A stretch of 37,277 bases of DNA from an uncultured Flavobacteriaceae bacterium (lineage in GTDB: Bacteria > Bacteroidota > Bacteroidia > Flavobacteriales > Flavobacteriaceae): positions 75,138-112,414 of the forward strand of contig CAJWGK010000001.1 in the NCBI GenBank assembly GCA_913030895.1, read 5' to 3'. This document shows, one piece after another, positions 1 through 9,675 of the stretch. Each line of letters starts with the position of its first letter. Positions within the stretch are counted from its first letter, which is position 1. Position numbers and translations under genes: made by a program. The notes under the pieces are model-generated. The model did no database searches, was not told the DNA's origin, and saw only the letters and a list, made by a program, of their open reading frames with translations.

Positions 1-1364
1 GCCCAAACTATGAGTGATTGTCCCCTCCTAGCATCTCCAGCAGCAAAAATATTTGATTTGTTGGTTTGGTATAATTTTTCTCCTTTCACATTACCTCTTG
101 GATCAAAATTTAGTCCGAATTGTTCAGGAAGTGATTTATCGGGACCAGTAAACCCTAAAGCCAATAGAACTAAATCGCAGGGCCATTCTTTTTCAGAACC
201 TTTAATCTCAATCAACTGAGGACGTTGACCAGGAATTTTTTTCCACTCTACTTCTACGGTTACTAAACCTTTTATGTTTCCATTGGCGTCACTTACAAAT
301 TCTTTGGTCAAAATGCTCCATTCTCTATGACTTCCCTCTTCGTGGGAAGAGCTGGTTTTGAGCTTAAAGGGCCAGTATGGCCAAGGATTTTCTTCTGTTC
401 TACCATCAGCCGGTTTGGGCATTATTTCGAAGTTGGTAACACTCTTTGCACCTTGTCGATTGGAGGTGCCGATACAATCAGAGCCTGTGTCTCCTCCACC
501 AATTACGATGACATTTTTATCTTTTGCAAGATATTTAGCATTGCGCTCATGTTGTCCGTCAACGGCTTTGTTGTTGTGGGGTAAGAAATCCATTGCCTGC
601 ACAACACCTTTTAAATCGGCACCAGGAATTGGAAGTTCTCTTTTAATGGTTGAACCAGTACAAAGTACTACTGCATCAAAATTAGCTTCGATTTCTTCGG
701 CTGTTATGGTTTTACCGACTTCAACGTTACATTTAAACTCAATGCCTTCAGCTTCAAGAATTTCCAAACGTCTATCTATAACATTTTTTTCCATTTTAAA
801 ATCTGGGATACCATATCTTAAAAGACCTCCAATTTTATTGTCTCTTTCAAAAACGGTTACCTTATGTCCAGCACGGTTTAATTGTTGCGCCGCAGCTAAC
901 CCTGCGGGTCCAGATCCGATTACAGCAACTGTTTTTCCCGTTCTTGTAGTTGGAGGCTGAGGCTTAATCCATCCCTCAGAAAATCCTCGTTCAACGATGT
1001 ATTTTTCGATTAATTCTATCGATACTGGCGGATTAATAATTCCCAAAACACAGGCTTCTTCACAAGGTGCAGGACACAATCTCCCGGTAAATTCTGGGAA
1101 GTTGTTGGTTGAATGTAAAATAGTTAAAGCTTTTTCCCATTCATTCTTGTAAACCGCATCATTAAAATCTGGAATTAGGTTACCCAAAGGACAACCACTA
1201 TGACAAAACGGAACACCGCAGTCCATACATCTTCCAGCTTGCTCTTGTAACTCCTCAGTTTTGGGAGCAACAGTAAATTCTTTATAGTCTTGAATACGTT
1301 CTTCAGGAGCGATTACTGGCTCCTTCATTCTGTCGTATTCCATAAATCCTCTTAACTTTCCCAT
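1..1364 (-). CDS. gltD: Glutamate synthase small (beta) subunit, 3' end outside window
   Basis: Supplies electrons from NADPH to the large subunit GltB for making glutamate from 2-oxoglutarate and glutamine, in the cytosol. The reading frame runs from ATG at 1364 to the window edge, giving 454 codons of about 480-490 expected, so only the last few dozen residues are missing. An N-terminal Cys-rich segment (RCMDCGVPFCHSGCP, then LCPAPCEEAC) fits the two 4Fe-4S clusters. A FAD-binding GSGPAGLAAA motif follows, then a second nucleotide-binding GGGDTGSDC motif for NADPH, and finally AGDARRGQSL near the edge, typical of the C-terminal FAD site. The start lies 2 bp after the gltB stop, so the two form one operon, gltB first. 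No frameshift is visible. Identification is secure. Confidence 0.95.
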   Translation of the reverse strand, partial: MGKLRGFMEYDRMKEPVIAPEERIQDYKEFTVAPKTEELQEQAGRCMDCGVPFCHSGCPLGNLIPDFNDAVYKNEWEKALTILHSTNNFPEFTGRLCPAPCEEACVLGIINPPVSIELIEKYIVERGFSEGWIKPQPPTTRTGKTVAVIGSGPAGLAAAQQLNRAGHKVTVFERDNKIGGLLRYGIPDFKMEKNVIDRRLEILEAEGIEFKCNVEVGKTITAEEIEANFDAVVLCTGSTIKRELPIPGADLKGVVQAMDFLPHNNKAVDGQHERNAKYLAKDKNVIVIGGGDTGSDCIGTSNRQGAKSVTNFEIMPKPADGRTEENPWPYWPFKLKTSSSHEEGSHREWSILTKEFVSDANGNIKGLVTVEVEWKKIPGQRPQLIEIKGSEKEWPCDLVLLALGFTGPDKSLPEQFGLNFDPRGNVKGEKLYQTNKSNIFAAGDARRGQSLIVW

Positions 1365-1366
1365 AA

Positions 1367-4300
1367 TCAATTAACTTTTGCTTCTTCGGCTTCTTTTTCT
1401 AAAATCTCTAAGGCCCGCTTATAATCAGTAGGCATAACTTTGATAAACTTTTTAACGTTTGTTTTCCAATCGTCCAAAATGTATTGAGCACGAGAACTAT
1501 TGGTATAATCAACGTGGTTATTGAGTAACTCAAAAACCTTGTCTTGATCTTTTTCGGTAAGGTCTTCTAATTCAACCATTTCAAGATTGAATTTTTTATC
1601 GTCAAACGTACCGTCATCACTGCAAAGGTATGCGATACCACCGCTCATCCCAGCAGCAAAGTTCCTTCCAAATTCTCCTAAAACAACAGCAATACCTCCG
1701 GTCATATACTCACATCCGTGATCTCCAATCCCTTCGACTACAGCAGTGGCTCCGGAGTTTCTGACACAGAAACGCTCTCCTGCAACTCCGTTAATATAGG
1801 CTTCTCCAGTCACTGCCCCATAAAGTGCAACATTTCCGATGATGATATTCTCACTGGCTTTAAAGGTGGCCTCTTTAGGTACTTGAGCGATGAGTTTCCC
1901 TCCAGATAATCCCTTTCCAAAATAGTCATTACTATTACCGATAACTTTTAGGAATAAGCCTTTTGTAGCAAAAGCACCAAAACTTTGTCCTGCAGTTCCT
2001 GTGAAATAGATACTCAGTGTGTCTTCGGGTAAACCATTCGCTCCGTGAATTTTGGAGATTTCATTACTCAGTATAGCTCCCACTGAACGGTCAGTATTTT
2101 TAATTTCAAACTCGAGATGTTGAGGATCTTTTCGGTAAATGGCTGTGTGGGCTTTGGATACAATTTTAAAATCTAATACGTTTTCAAGCCCGTGATCCTG
2201 TTTTTTAGTATTGTAAGTGTCTACGTAATCTGGTACCTGAGGCTTGTATAAGATTTTAGACAAGTCGATGCCTTGCGCTTTGTAATGCTTAATAGCTCTA
2301 TTCATATTTAGCTTTTGAGACTGTCCGACCATTTCAGCTACAGTTCTAAAACCAAGGCTTGCCATAATTTCTCTTAACTCTTGCGCGACGAAATACATAA
2401 AGTTGATTACGTGCTCAGGCTTGCCCTTAAAGTTTTTGCGTAGCTCTGGATCCTGAGTGGCTATTCCCACAGGACATGTGTTGAGGTGACAGGCACGCAT
2501 CATGATACAACCTGATGCCACGAGTGGTGCAGTAGAGAAACCAAATTCTTCAGCACCTAACAAACAAGCTACTGCTACATCTCGGCCAGTTTTCATTTGC
2601 CCATCACATTCAAGTACGATTCGCGAACGCAAATCATTCATAACTAAGGTTTGCTGCGCTTCGGCAATTCCAAGCTCCCAGGGGAGTCCAGCATGTTTTA
2701 ATGAAGTTAAAGGGGAGGCTCCCGTACCACCATCATAACCTGAGATCAGTACTACATCTGCCTTCGCTTTTGCAACACCTGCTGCAATGGTTCCAACACC
2801 AACTTCAGAGACTAGCTTAACGTTGATTCTCGCCTCACGATTAGCATTTTTTAGATCAAAAATCAATTGTGCTAAATCCTCGATGGAATAAATATCGTGG
2901 TGGGGCGGGGGTGAAATCAGTCCGACATAAGGGGTAGAATTTCTTACAGAGGCGATGTAGGGATTTACCTTAGGTCCGGGTAATTGTCCACCCTCTCCAG
3001 GCTTAGCACCCTGTGCCATCTTAATCTGTATTTCTTTGGCAGAGCTCAAATAGTGACTTGAAACCCCAAATCTTCCAGACGCTACTTGTTTGATAGCACT
3101 ATTTTTCCAGTTACCATCCATATCAGGTTGGAAACGCTTTGGGTCTTCTCCTCCTTCACCAGAGTTACTTTTACCTCCTATACGATTCATGGCAATAGCG
3201 AGGTTCTCATGTGCCTCAGCACTAATGGAACCTAAAGACATGGCTCCAGTTTTGAAACGCTTTACAATTTCTGTCCAAGGCTCTACTTCATCCAGAGGAA
3301 TAGGATCAAAACTTGAAAACTCGAACATCCCTCTCAGGGTCATCAGCTTCTCGCTTTGCTCGTTGATTAATTTGGAGTAAACCTCGTAAGTTTCGTATTT
3401 ATTTTGTTTAACTGCCTGCTGTAACTTTGCAATTGAGGCAGGGTTTAACATGTGTTTTTCCCCATCTCTTCTCCAACGATAATCTCCACCAATTTCAAGA
3501 GACATTCCGGGAACGTTTTTACTTTCAAATGCTTTGTGAAAACGCTTGTTGATTTCTTTTTCTATTTCATAAAGCCCAATACCCTCAATTCTCGTGGCTG
3601 TTCTACAGAAATAAGTTTCGATGAATTTTTCGTTTAATCCTAAGGCTTCAAAAATCTGAGCACCTCGATAGGAGTGTAAGGTTGAAATTCCAATTTTATT
3701 CATCACTTTGACTATTCCCTTAGCAATGGCCTTGTTGAAATTGTCAATTGCTTTTTCAACTGTTACCCCTTGAATGATTTTTTGTGAAACCTGGTGAGAA
3801 ATGATCTCATTTACCATGTAAGGGTTAATGGCACTTGCACCATAACCGAACAGTAGAGAGAAGTGATGTGGTTCTCTAGGCTCTGCAGATTCAACGATAA
3901 TTCCAAACAGAGATCTTTTTTTGAGTCGTTTTAAACCGTGATGGGCATGAGAACAGGCAAGTAACATCGGAATTGGAGCCAGTTCAGGAGAGACGCCTCG
4001 GTCGGATAATATAACGATATTGGCTCCCTGGTCCACAGCACTCTCGATATCCAATATCATTTGATCTAACGCAGCTTCTAATCCATTGTGCCCTTTGTTA
4101 ATATCATATAAGGTGGATATGGAAGCGGCTTTAAAGTTATCGTGCTTAATGTATTTTATTTTATCCAAATCCTCATTAGAGATTACGGGATTCTGGATTC
4201 TCAATTTTTTGCATTGTTCGGGGACTACATCAAAAATATTGTGGTCACTTCCTATAGATAAACTGGTATCAGTAACAATCTCCTCACGAATTCCATCTAG

Positions 4301-5875
4301 TGGAGGGTTGGTGACCTGAGCAAACAATTGTTTAAAATAGTTATAAATCAGTTGAGGTCGATCAGAAAGAACAGCAAGTGGCGTATCTGTCCCCATTGAC
4401 CCAATGGCTTCTTTGGCATTAACACTCATTGGATTTATTAATGTTTTTAAATCTTCTTGTGTGTATCCAAATAACCTTAAACGGGTCTCAAAATCTTCTT
4501 TTTCGACAGGAGTTTTGTTGCCGGTGTAGGAAACTTCTTTGAGCTCCAAAAGATTTTCATTCAACCATTTTCTATAGGGTTTTTTACTGACAATCTCACT
4601 TTTAATTTCTTTGTCTTCAATGATACGACCTTCGTCCATGTCCACTAAAAACATTCTACCAGGCTCTAATCTGCCGTGATGTTCTACATTGTCTGGTTCA
4701 ATATCAAGAACACCAGTTTCCGAGGACATGACAACATAGCCATCTTTGGTGACCGTGTATCGAGAGGGCCTTAAACCATTTCGATCTAGCAACGCTCCGA
4801 TGTATTTACCATCGGTGAAAGGAATTGAAGCCGGTCCATCCCATGGTTCCATTATACAAGCATTGTACTCATAAAATGCCTTTTTGTCATCATCCATAGA
4901 AAGGTGTTTTTCCCATGCTTCTGGTACCATCATCATCATGGCTTCGGGTAAAGATCTACCCGTTGCCAATAAAAGCTCTAACGCCATGTCCATCGAAGAT
5001 GAATCTGATTTGTTGGGCAATATGATCGGTAATATTTTTTTGATATCTTCTCCAAAGGCATCGCTTTTCAAAAGCTCCTCCCTTGCTTCCATTCGGCTGT
5101 AGTTTCCTTTGAAAGTATTGATCTCTCCATTGTGACACATATAACGGAATGGTTGAGCCAAATCCCAAGTGGGGAAGGTATTGGTTGAAAACCGCTGATG
5201 TACTAGTGCCAATCTTGTGACCACAAGTGGGTCATTTAGGTCACTGTAGTATCTATTGATATCCTCTGGAGTTAATAAACCTTTGTAGATAAGGGTGTGG
5301 GTTGAAAAACTGGGAAGGTAAAAATACTCCGCTTGTGATAGTTTGGAGGCTTTGATTTGATGTTCAGCAACTTTTCTCGCAATAAAAAGTTTGGTATTGA
5401 ACTCTTGCTCACTAAGCTTTTCGTCTCCCTTTCCAACAAATATTTGTTTGACATGCGGTTCAGTCTGAGCAGCTATCGCACCAACTTGACTTTGGTCAAC
5501 TGGAACATCACGCCATCCTAAGATTGATAAACCCTGTCTTTCGATTTCATTTTCAAAAGTAGATACACAAAAAGTTAACTGATTTTCCTTTTTGGGTAGG
5601 AAAACCATTCCAACGGCGTATTCATGAAATTCAGGAAGATCAAAATCACAATTTTTCACAAAAAAATCGTGGGGAATTTCAATCAAAATTCCAGCACCAT
5701 CACCTGTTTTTCCGTCTGCACTTACCGCACCGCGGTGTTCAAGCTTAACGAGTATATCAAGTGCTTTGTGAATGATATCATTGGTTTTCTTGCCTTGAAG
5801 GCTACAAATGAATCCAGCACCACAATTATCGTGTTCATTTTCGGGAGAATATAATCCTTGTTTTTTGGGTAGCAT
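1367..5875 (-). CDS. gltB: Glutamate synthase large (alpha) subunit
   Basis: Catalyses glutamine hydrolysis and ammonia transfer to 2-oxoglutarate (GOGAT reaction, nitrogen assimilation). The 1502-residue length is normal for the family. Residues 1-17 look like the short propeptide that is removed to expose Cys18 (DNCGAGF) as the glutaminase nucleophile. The class II amidotransferase domain covers roughly the first 430 residues. The FMN-binding synthase domain lies around 860-1230 and includes the Cys-x5-Cys-x4-Cys cluster near 1125-1140 that holds the 3Fe-4S centre. The C-terminal GXGXG beta-helix region follows from about 1290. It is first gene of a gltB-gltD operon with 2 bp between genes. 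A well-formed promoter sits about 28 bp upstream of the ATG. Nothing looks broken. Confidence 0.97.
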   Translation of the reverse strand: MLPKKQGLYSPENEHDNCGAGFICSLQGKKTNDIIHKALDILVKLEHRGAVSADGKTGDGAGILIEIPHDFFVKNCDFDLPEFHEYAVGMVFLPKKENQLTFCVSTFENEIERQGLSILGWRDVPVDQSQVGAIAAQTEPHVKQIFVGKGDEKLSEQEFNTKLFIARKVAEHQIKASKLSQAEYFYLPSFSTHTLIYKGLLTPEDINRYYSDLNDPLVVTRLALVHQRFSTNTFPTWDLAQPFRYMCHNGEINTFKGNYSRMEAREELLKSDAFGEDIKKILPIILPNKSDSSSMDMALELLLATGRSLPEAMMMMVPEAWEKHLSMDDDKKAFYEYNACIMEPWDGPASIPFTDGKYIGALLDRNGLRPSRYTVTKDGYVVMSSETGVLDIEPDNVEHHGRLEPGRMFLVDMDEGRIIEDKEIKSEIVSKKPYRKWLNENLLELKEVSYTGNKTPVEKEDFETRLRLFGYTQEDLKTLINPMSVNAKEAIGSMGTDTPLAVLSDRPQLIYNYFKQLFAQVTNPPLDGIREEIVTDTSLSIGSDHNIFDVVPEQCKKLRIQNPVISNEDLDKIKYIKHDNFKAASISTLYDINKGHNGLEAALDQMILDIESAVDQGANIVILSDRGVSPELAPIPMLLACSHAHHGLKRLKKRSLFGIIVESAEPREPHHFSLLFGYGASAINPYMVNEIISHQVSQKIIQGVTVEKAIDNFNKAIAKGIVKVMNKIGISTLHSYRGAQIFEALGLNEKFIETYFCRTATRIEGIGLYEIEKEINKRFHKAFESKNVPGMSLEIGGDYRWRRDGEKHMLNPASIAKLQQAVKQNKYETYEVYSKLINEQSEKLMTLRGMFEFSSFDPIPLDEVEPWTEIVKRFKTGAMSLGSISAEAHENLAIAMNRIGGKSNSGEGGEDPKRFQPDMDGNWKNSAIKQVASGRFGVSSHYLSSAKEIQIKMAQGAKPGEGGQLPGPKVNPYIASVRNSTPYVGLISPPPHHDIYSIEDLAQLIFDLKNANREARINVKLVSEVGVGTIAAGVAKAKADVVLISGYDGGTGASPLTSLKHAGLPWELGIAEAQQTLVMNDLRSRIVLECDGQMKTGRDVAVACLLGAEEFGFSTAPLVASGCIMMRACHLNTCPVGIATQDPELRKNFKGKPEHVINFMYFVAQELREIMASLGFRTVAEMVGQSQKLNMNRAIKHYKAQGIDLSKILYKPQVPDYVDTYNTKKQDHGLENVLDFKIVSKAHTAIYRKDPQHLEFEIKNTDRSVGAILSNEISKIHGANGLPEDTLSIYFTGTAGQSFGAFATKGLFLKVIGNSNDYFGKGLSGGKLIAQVPKEATFKASENIIIGNVALYGAVTGEAYINGVAGERFCVRNSGATAVVEGIGDHGCEYMTGGIAVVLGEFGRNFAAGMSGGIAYLCSDDGTFDDKKFNLEMVELEDLTEKDQDKVFELLNNHVDYTNSSRAQYILDDWKTNVKKFIKVMPTDYKRALEILEKEAEEAKVN

Positions 5876-5902
5876 CTATACAATGGTTTTTTTTGCGATT
5901 TA

Positions 5903-5933
5903 CAAAATTAGCTGTTTAAATATTAAGCCCAAA
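5903..5933 (-). promoter_or_regulatory. gltBD promoter, perfect Bacteroidota consensus
   Basis: Read on the minus strand, TTTG (5930-5933) is followed by 19 bases and then TAATTTTG (5903-5910). This matches the TTTG / TAnnTTTG consensus known for the Bacteroidota primary sigma factor exactly. Transcription would start near 5898, leaving a leader of about 20-25 nt before the gltB ATG at 5875. Confidence 0.75.
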
Positions 5934-6016
5934 TGTTTGTCAAATACAATCATTTACATTTATCAAATTACGAATTTTAGCCCGAAAAACTGAAAATTGT
6001 CCAATCAATCCTGTGA

Positions 6017-6047
6017 TTTAATAATATTTTTCTAAAATATATTTTTG
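6017..6047 (+). promoter_or_regulatory. Probable anmK promoter
   Basis: TTTA (6017-6020), 19 bases, then TATTTTTG (6040-6047). The -7 box matches the Bacteroidota consensus fully and the -33 box has one mismatch. It lies 23 bp before the anmK ATG and is divergent from the gltBD promoter in the same intergenic region. Confidence 0.55.
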
Positions 6048-6070
6048 TAAAAATCTAATTTTACTTCCCT

Positions 6071-7150
6071 ATGGCTGAGACATTGAAAAAACAAGAATAT
6101 TTCATCATCGGAACCATGTCAGGAACATCTCGGGACGGTTTGGATTTGGTCTATGTAAAATTATCTAAAGCGATCTCTTGGGATTACGAAATTTTGGCTG
6201 CCAAAACCTATGGGTACTCCCCAACATGGTTTAGTAAATTGGGAAATGCCATAAACTTATCCGATATTAAATTAGCGGAATTAAATAAAGACTATTCCAA
6301 TTTCCTTGCAGACCAAATATTACATTTTATTAAGGAATTTAATATTGTCAAAATTGATGCGGTAGGTTCCCATGGACATACAGTAATCCATCAACCTGAT
6401 CAGGGGGTGACTTTTCAGTTGGGAAACCTAGCCATGATTGCAGATAAAATCAATAAGCCCTTTATATGTGACTTTAGAATTCAGGACGTGTTGTTAGGTG
6501 GTCAGGGAGCACCGCTGGTGCCTATTGGAGATCAATTGTTGTTTCACAATTATGACGCTTGTCTTAATCTTGGTGGTTTTTCTAATATTTCCATAAAAAA
6601 AGGAAATAATATAATCGCATATGATATCTGTGCACTAAATACCATCTTGAATGCGCTTGCTAATCAGATTAATTTACCATACGATGCTGCTGGAGTTCAT
6701 GCTAGACAGGGTGAAATTATAAATCCGCTTTACCAAGAATTACAGGAATTGCGCTACTATGATCTACTTCCACCAAAATCATTAGGCATAGAGTGGGTCA
6801 ACGCGCATGTTTTGGTGATTTTAAAAAAATATGTAGATCATAATGTTCGGGATTTGCTGCACACCTATACCATTCACTCAGCAAACCAGATCGCAAAGAA
6901 CTTAAATTCCATTTCTGCGGTTCTCGTGACGGGAGGTGGGGCTTTTAATGATTTTTTAATTTCTGAAATAAAAAATAAAGTTTCCTGTGATGTTATTGTC
7001 CCTAGCGCAAATTTGGTCGATTTTAAAGAAGCCATAATTTTTGCATTTCTATCAGTACTCAAACTAAGGGGGGAAGTGAATTGTCTCGCTAGTGTGACAG
7101 GGGCAAAATACGATCATTCTTCAGGAAAAATATTTAATCCAAACACTTAA
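6071..7150 (+). CDS. anmK: Anhydro-N-acetylmuramic acid kinase
   Basis: Phosphorylates and hydrolyses 1,6-anhydro-MurNAc to MurNAc-6-phosphate, a cytosolic step of peptidoglycan recycling. The 359-residue protein carries the family's N-terminal phosphate-binding motif GTMSGTSRDGLD (about residues 14-25, with Asp22 in the position of the family's conserved aspartate). It also has SHGHTVIHQP near 98-107, LNLGGFSN mid-protein and VTGGGAFND near 290, all typical of the ASKHA-fold AnmK family. Length is normal. It is the first plus-strand gene after the divergent gltBD promoter and is separated from nhaD by 67 bp, so it may or may not share a transcript with it. No murQ partner (next step of the pathway) is present in the window. 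Confidence 0.95.
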   Translation: MAETLKKQEYFIIGTMSGTSRDGLDLVYVKLSKAISWDYEILAAKTYGYSPTWFSKLGNAINLSDIKLAELNKDYSNFLADQILHFIKEFNIVKIDAVGSHGHTVIHQPDQGVTFQLGNLAMIADKINKPFICDFRIQDVLLGGQGAPLVPIGDQLLFHNYDACLNLGGFSNISIKKGNNIIAYDICALNTILNALANQINLPYDAAGVHARQGEIINPLYQELQELRYYDLLPPKSLGIEWVNAHVLVILKKYVDHNVRDLLHTYTIHSANQIAKNLNSISAVLVTGGGAFNDFLISEIKNKVSCDVIVPSANLVDFKEAIIFAFLSVLKLRGEVNCLASVTGAKYDHSSGKIFNPNT

Positions 7151-7217
7151 AATTATTGAGATAATTCCTACTTTCGGAAACGAATAAAAAAATCGAATAA
7201 TTTTATTTTAAACTTTT

Positions 7218-8552
7218 ATGGAAATTCTTCTTATCGCTTTATTTGTCATGGGTTATTTGGCAATAACGCTTGAACATACTCTAAAAGTAGACAAACTTAT
7301 ACCCGCCCTGGCGATGATGGCAGTTTTGTGGGCCATAGTTTCTGTTTTCCATCTTCCTGTTTTTGAGGTGGATGTAATTTTAAAACAACTCACACCCACC
7401 CATATTGAGGAGGCACTTCTTCATCATTTGGGAAAGACTGCTGAGATATTGATTTTCCTTCTGGGAGCAATGACCATCGTCGAGATTATCGACTACTTTA
7501 ATGGCTTTGCAACGATCAAGAACTTTATAAAAACTAAATCAAAAAAGGGATTACTATTTATATTTTCGGGACTTGCTTTCATTCTCTCCGCGATTATAGA
7601 TAATCTCACTGCAACCATTGTACTGATTACTATTCTACAAAAAGTAATTAAAGTTCGTGATACTAGAATTTGGTTTGCAGGCCTGATTATTATTGCTGCC
7701 AACGCTGGTGGTGCTTGGTCACCTATTGGGGATGTTACTACTACCATGCTTTGGATTGGTGAAAAAGTAACTACGGGAAAATTAATTCTTAATTTACTGA
7801 TACCCTCACTTGTTTGTATGATTGTACCAGTTCTACTCGCAACAACTTTACCAGCTTTTAAGGGAGACATTTCTGAGGATATTGATCAAGGTTCATCAGA
7901 TGATGATGTTCACCCATATGGTCCGACTATGCTATATCTTGGACTTACAGCCATTATTTTCGTTCCGATATTTAAGATATTGACCCATCTTCCTCCTTAT
8001 GTAGGAATGATGCTTTCTCTGGCGGTGGTTGCCACATTTGCAGAAATATTTAGTAGTGCAAAAATTAATATTTCCTCCATTGATCAAGATCACGAAGAGC
8101 ACTCTAGTCATAGTCCAGTCCACAGTTCTTTATCTAAAATTGAACTTCCGAGTATTTTATTTTTCTTGGGGATCTTAATGGCTGTAGCTGCATTGGAATC
8201 ATTAGGCATGTTATTTGAATTCGCTGGAACTCTCAATGCTACCATACCAAATTCGGATGTTGTTGTAATGCTTCTTGGCGTTGGTTCTGCTGTAATTGAC
8301 AATGTTCCTTTAGTGGCTGCCAGTATGGGAATGTTTTCTCAGTTGACAGACGATCCACTTTGGCATTTCATTGCTTTTTCAGCTGGAACAGGTGGCAGCA
8401 TGCTGATTATTGGTTCTGCAGCTGGTGTTGTCGCAATGGGTATGGAAAGAATTGACTTTTTCTGGTATCTCAAGAAGATAGCATGGCTTGCACTAGTAGG
8501 TTTTATTGTAGGTTCAATTACCTTTATCTTGATGCGAGACTTTATTTTTTAG
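7218..8552 (+). CDS. nhaD: NhaD-type Na+/H+ antiporter
   Basis: Inner-membrane exchanger expelling Na+ (and probably Li+) for H+, used for sodium and pH homeostasis. The 444-residue protein is mostly hydrophobic helices. It has the ion-transporter superfamily signatures expected of NhaD: SAIIDNLTATIV near 124-135, NAGGAWSPIGDVTTTM near 162-177 and the mirrored SAVIDNVPLVAAS in the C-terminal half. The two Asp-Asn pairs are the likely ion-binding residues. A hydrophilic acidic and His-rich loop (DHEEHSSHSPVH, 291-302) lies between the halves and could be cytoplasmic and pH- or metal-responsive, which is inference. It sits upstream of exbB on the same strand with a 54-bp gap. With the pyrophosphatase at 34.2 kb it suggests sodium-dependent energetics. 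Confidence 0.9.
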   Translation: MEILLIALFVMGYLAITLEHTLKVDKLIPALAMMAVLWAIVSVFHLPVFEVDVILKQLTPTHIEEALLHHLGKTAEILIFLLGAMTIVEIIDYFNGFATIKNFIKTKSKKGLLFIFSGLAFILSAIIDNLTATIVLITILQKVIKVRDTRIWFAGLIIIAANAGGAWSPIGDVTTTMLWIGEKVTTGKLILNLLIPSLVCMIVPVLLATTLPAFKGDISEDIDQGSSDDDVHPYGPTMLYLGLTAIIFVPIFKILTHLPPYVGMMLSLAVVATFAEIFSSAKINISSIDQDHEEHSSHSPVHSSLSKIELPSILFFLGILMAVAALESLGMLFEFAGTLNATIPNSDVVVMLLGVGSAVIDNVPLVAASMGMFSQLTDDPLWHFIAFSAGTGGSMLIIGSAAGVVAMGMERIDFFWYLKKIAWLALVGFIVGSITFILMRDFIF

Positions 8553-8606
8553 ACAATTAAAATTTTTTTTTATCTCAGACGTTATCATTAATAGACTAAT
8601 TTAGTG

Positions 8607-9278
8607 ATGATGATATTAATTCAAGAATCTCCACTGCAAACCGAAAAAACTATTTCGCTGGTTGAACTTATTAAATCAGGAGGATTAGGCGGTCAGCTAA
8701 TCATCGGTCTGCTTTTTTTATTGTTGATCATTGTTGTTTACATCTATTTTGAACGATTATTTGCCATAAAATCAGCCTCAAAAATTAGTAGTAATTTCAT
8801 GGATCAGATCAAAACTTATGTTTTGAATGACAAAATTGAAGGTGCTCAAGCCCTTTGTTTAAGTGAAAATAAACCCGTAGCGAGATTAGTAGCCAAAGGA
8901 CTTTCAAGAATCGGTCGTCCGTTAGAGGACATCAGCAAAACCATAGAAAATGCAGGCCGGCTTGAGGTGTACAAGCTGGAAAAAAACGTAAGTATTTTAG
9001 CAACCATCGCTGGAGCTGCTCCTATGATTGGATTTTTAGGGACCGTTATCGGGATGATACTTTCCATTTTCGAAATTTCCAATGCTGGTGGAAACATTGA
9101 TATGCAATTGTTGGCAGGTGGTCTCTATACTGCCATGACCACAACTGTGGCTGGATTGATTGTTGGAATTGTAGGTTATATTACCTACAACCATTTAGTC
9201 GTAAAAACCAATAAGGTCGTTTACCAAATGGAGGCTATTTCACTAGCGTTTTTTGATTTGCTGAACGAACCCGTTTAA
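8607..9278 (+). CDS. exbB: ExbB/TolQ/MotA-family proton-channel protein
   Basis: Part of the inner-membrane motor that uses the proton motive force to drive a TonB-type protein. The protein has about 223 residues. Its first long membrane helix is around 30-50, then comes a cytoplasmic stretch, then two helices in the second half with the conserved LATIAGAAPMIGFLGTVIGM signature and the MTTTVAGLIVGIVGY segment typical of MotA/TolQ/ExbB. A GTG at 8604 is followed by two ATG codons (8607, 8610); I chose the first ATG. The stop is 1 bp before exbD, and the exbD stop overlaps the next ORF, so exbB-exbD-tonB-like form one tight operon. Confidence 0.93.
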   Translation: MMILIQESPLQTEKTISLVELIKSGGLGGQLIIGLLFLLLIIVVYIYFERLFAIKSASKISSNFMDQIKTYVLNDKIEGAQALCLSENKPVARLVAKGLSRIGRPLEDISKTIENAGRLEVYKLEKNVSILATIAGAAPMIGFLGTVIGMILSIFEISNAGGNIDMQLLAGGLYTAMTTTVAGLIVGIVGYITYNHLVVKTNKVVYQMEAISLAFFDLLNEPV

Positions 9279-9279
9279 A

Positions 9280-9675
9280 ATGAATTTAAAAGGTAGAAAT
9301 AAAATTTCCCCGGAATTTAGCATGTCCTCAATGACGGATATTGTTTTTCTGTTACTAATATTCTTTATGATTGCTTCTACACTTGCGAAAAATCTAAATA
9401 CGATAGATGTAAAGCTCCCACAGGCAAAGGGTAAAACAGAAAATAGAAATACCGTTGCGGTATCCATTAACAATCGCTCACAATTCTTTATTGATTCAAA
9501 ACAAGTTTCTAAAAGCAATATGGAAAGTCAATTGATCAACAGGTTAAAAGAGTCAAAAACCCCTGCTATTGTTTTAAGAGCTGAGGAAAAAGTCCCTATA
9601 GATCAAGTTGTATTCATTATGAACTTCGCAAATCAAAACGGTATTAAAGTTGTTTTGGCCGTTGATTCCCAATGA
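9280..9675 (+). CDS. exbD: ExbD/TolR-family energy transducer
   Basis: Partner of ExbB in the TonB-energising motor. The 131-residue protein has a short cytoplasmic N-terminus, one membrane helix (about residues 20-38, with the Asp of SMTDIVFLLLIFFMIAST as the likely proton-carrying residue) and a periplasmic domain. The conserved DVKLPQA block follows the helix, and the C-terminus has the usual DQVVFIMNFANQNGI and VVLAVD elements. The gene starts 1 bp after exbB. Its TGA stop overlaps the ATG of the next gene (ATGA, 9672-9675), which points to translational coupling. Only one ExbD copy is present here, whereas many Bacteroidota carry two side by side. Confidence 0.93.
   Translation: MNLKGRNKISPEFSMSSMTDIVFLLLIFFMIASTLAKNLNTIDVKLPQAKGKTENRNTVAVSINNRSQFFIDSKQVSKSNMESQLINRLKESKTPAIVLRAEEKVPIDQVVFIMNFANQNGIKVVLAVDSQ

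Noticed and set aside
10-960. Plus-strand frames of 69, 85 and 200 codons at the window start
   Set aside because: They lie opposite gltD, whose own frame is open with all domain motifs; these are shadow frames.
7151-7166. AATTAT-TGAG-ATAATT palindrome after anmK as a terminator
   Set aside because: The stem is AT-only, 6 bp, with no T run after it; too weak to support.
7493-7870. Minus-strand 125-codon frame inside nhaD
   Set aside because: It is antisense to conserved membrane segments of NhaD and has no start context or motif.
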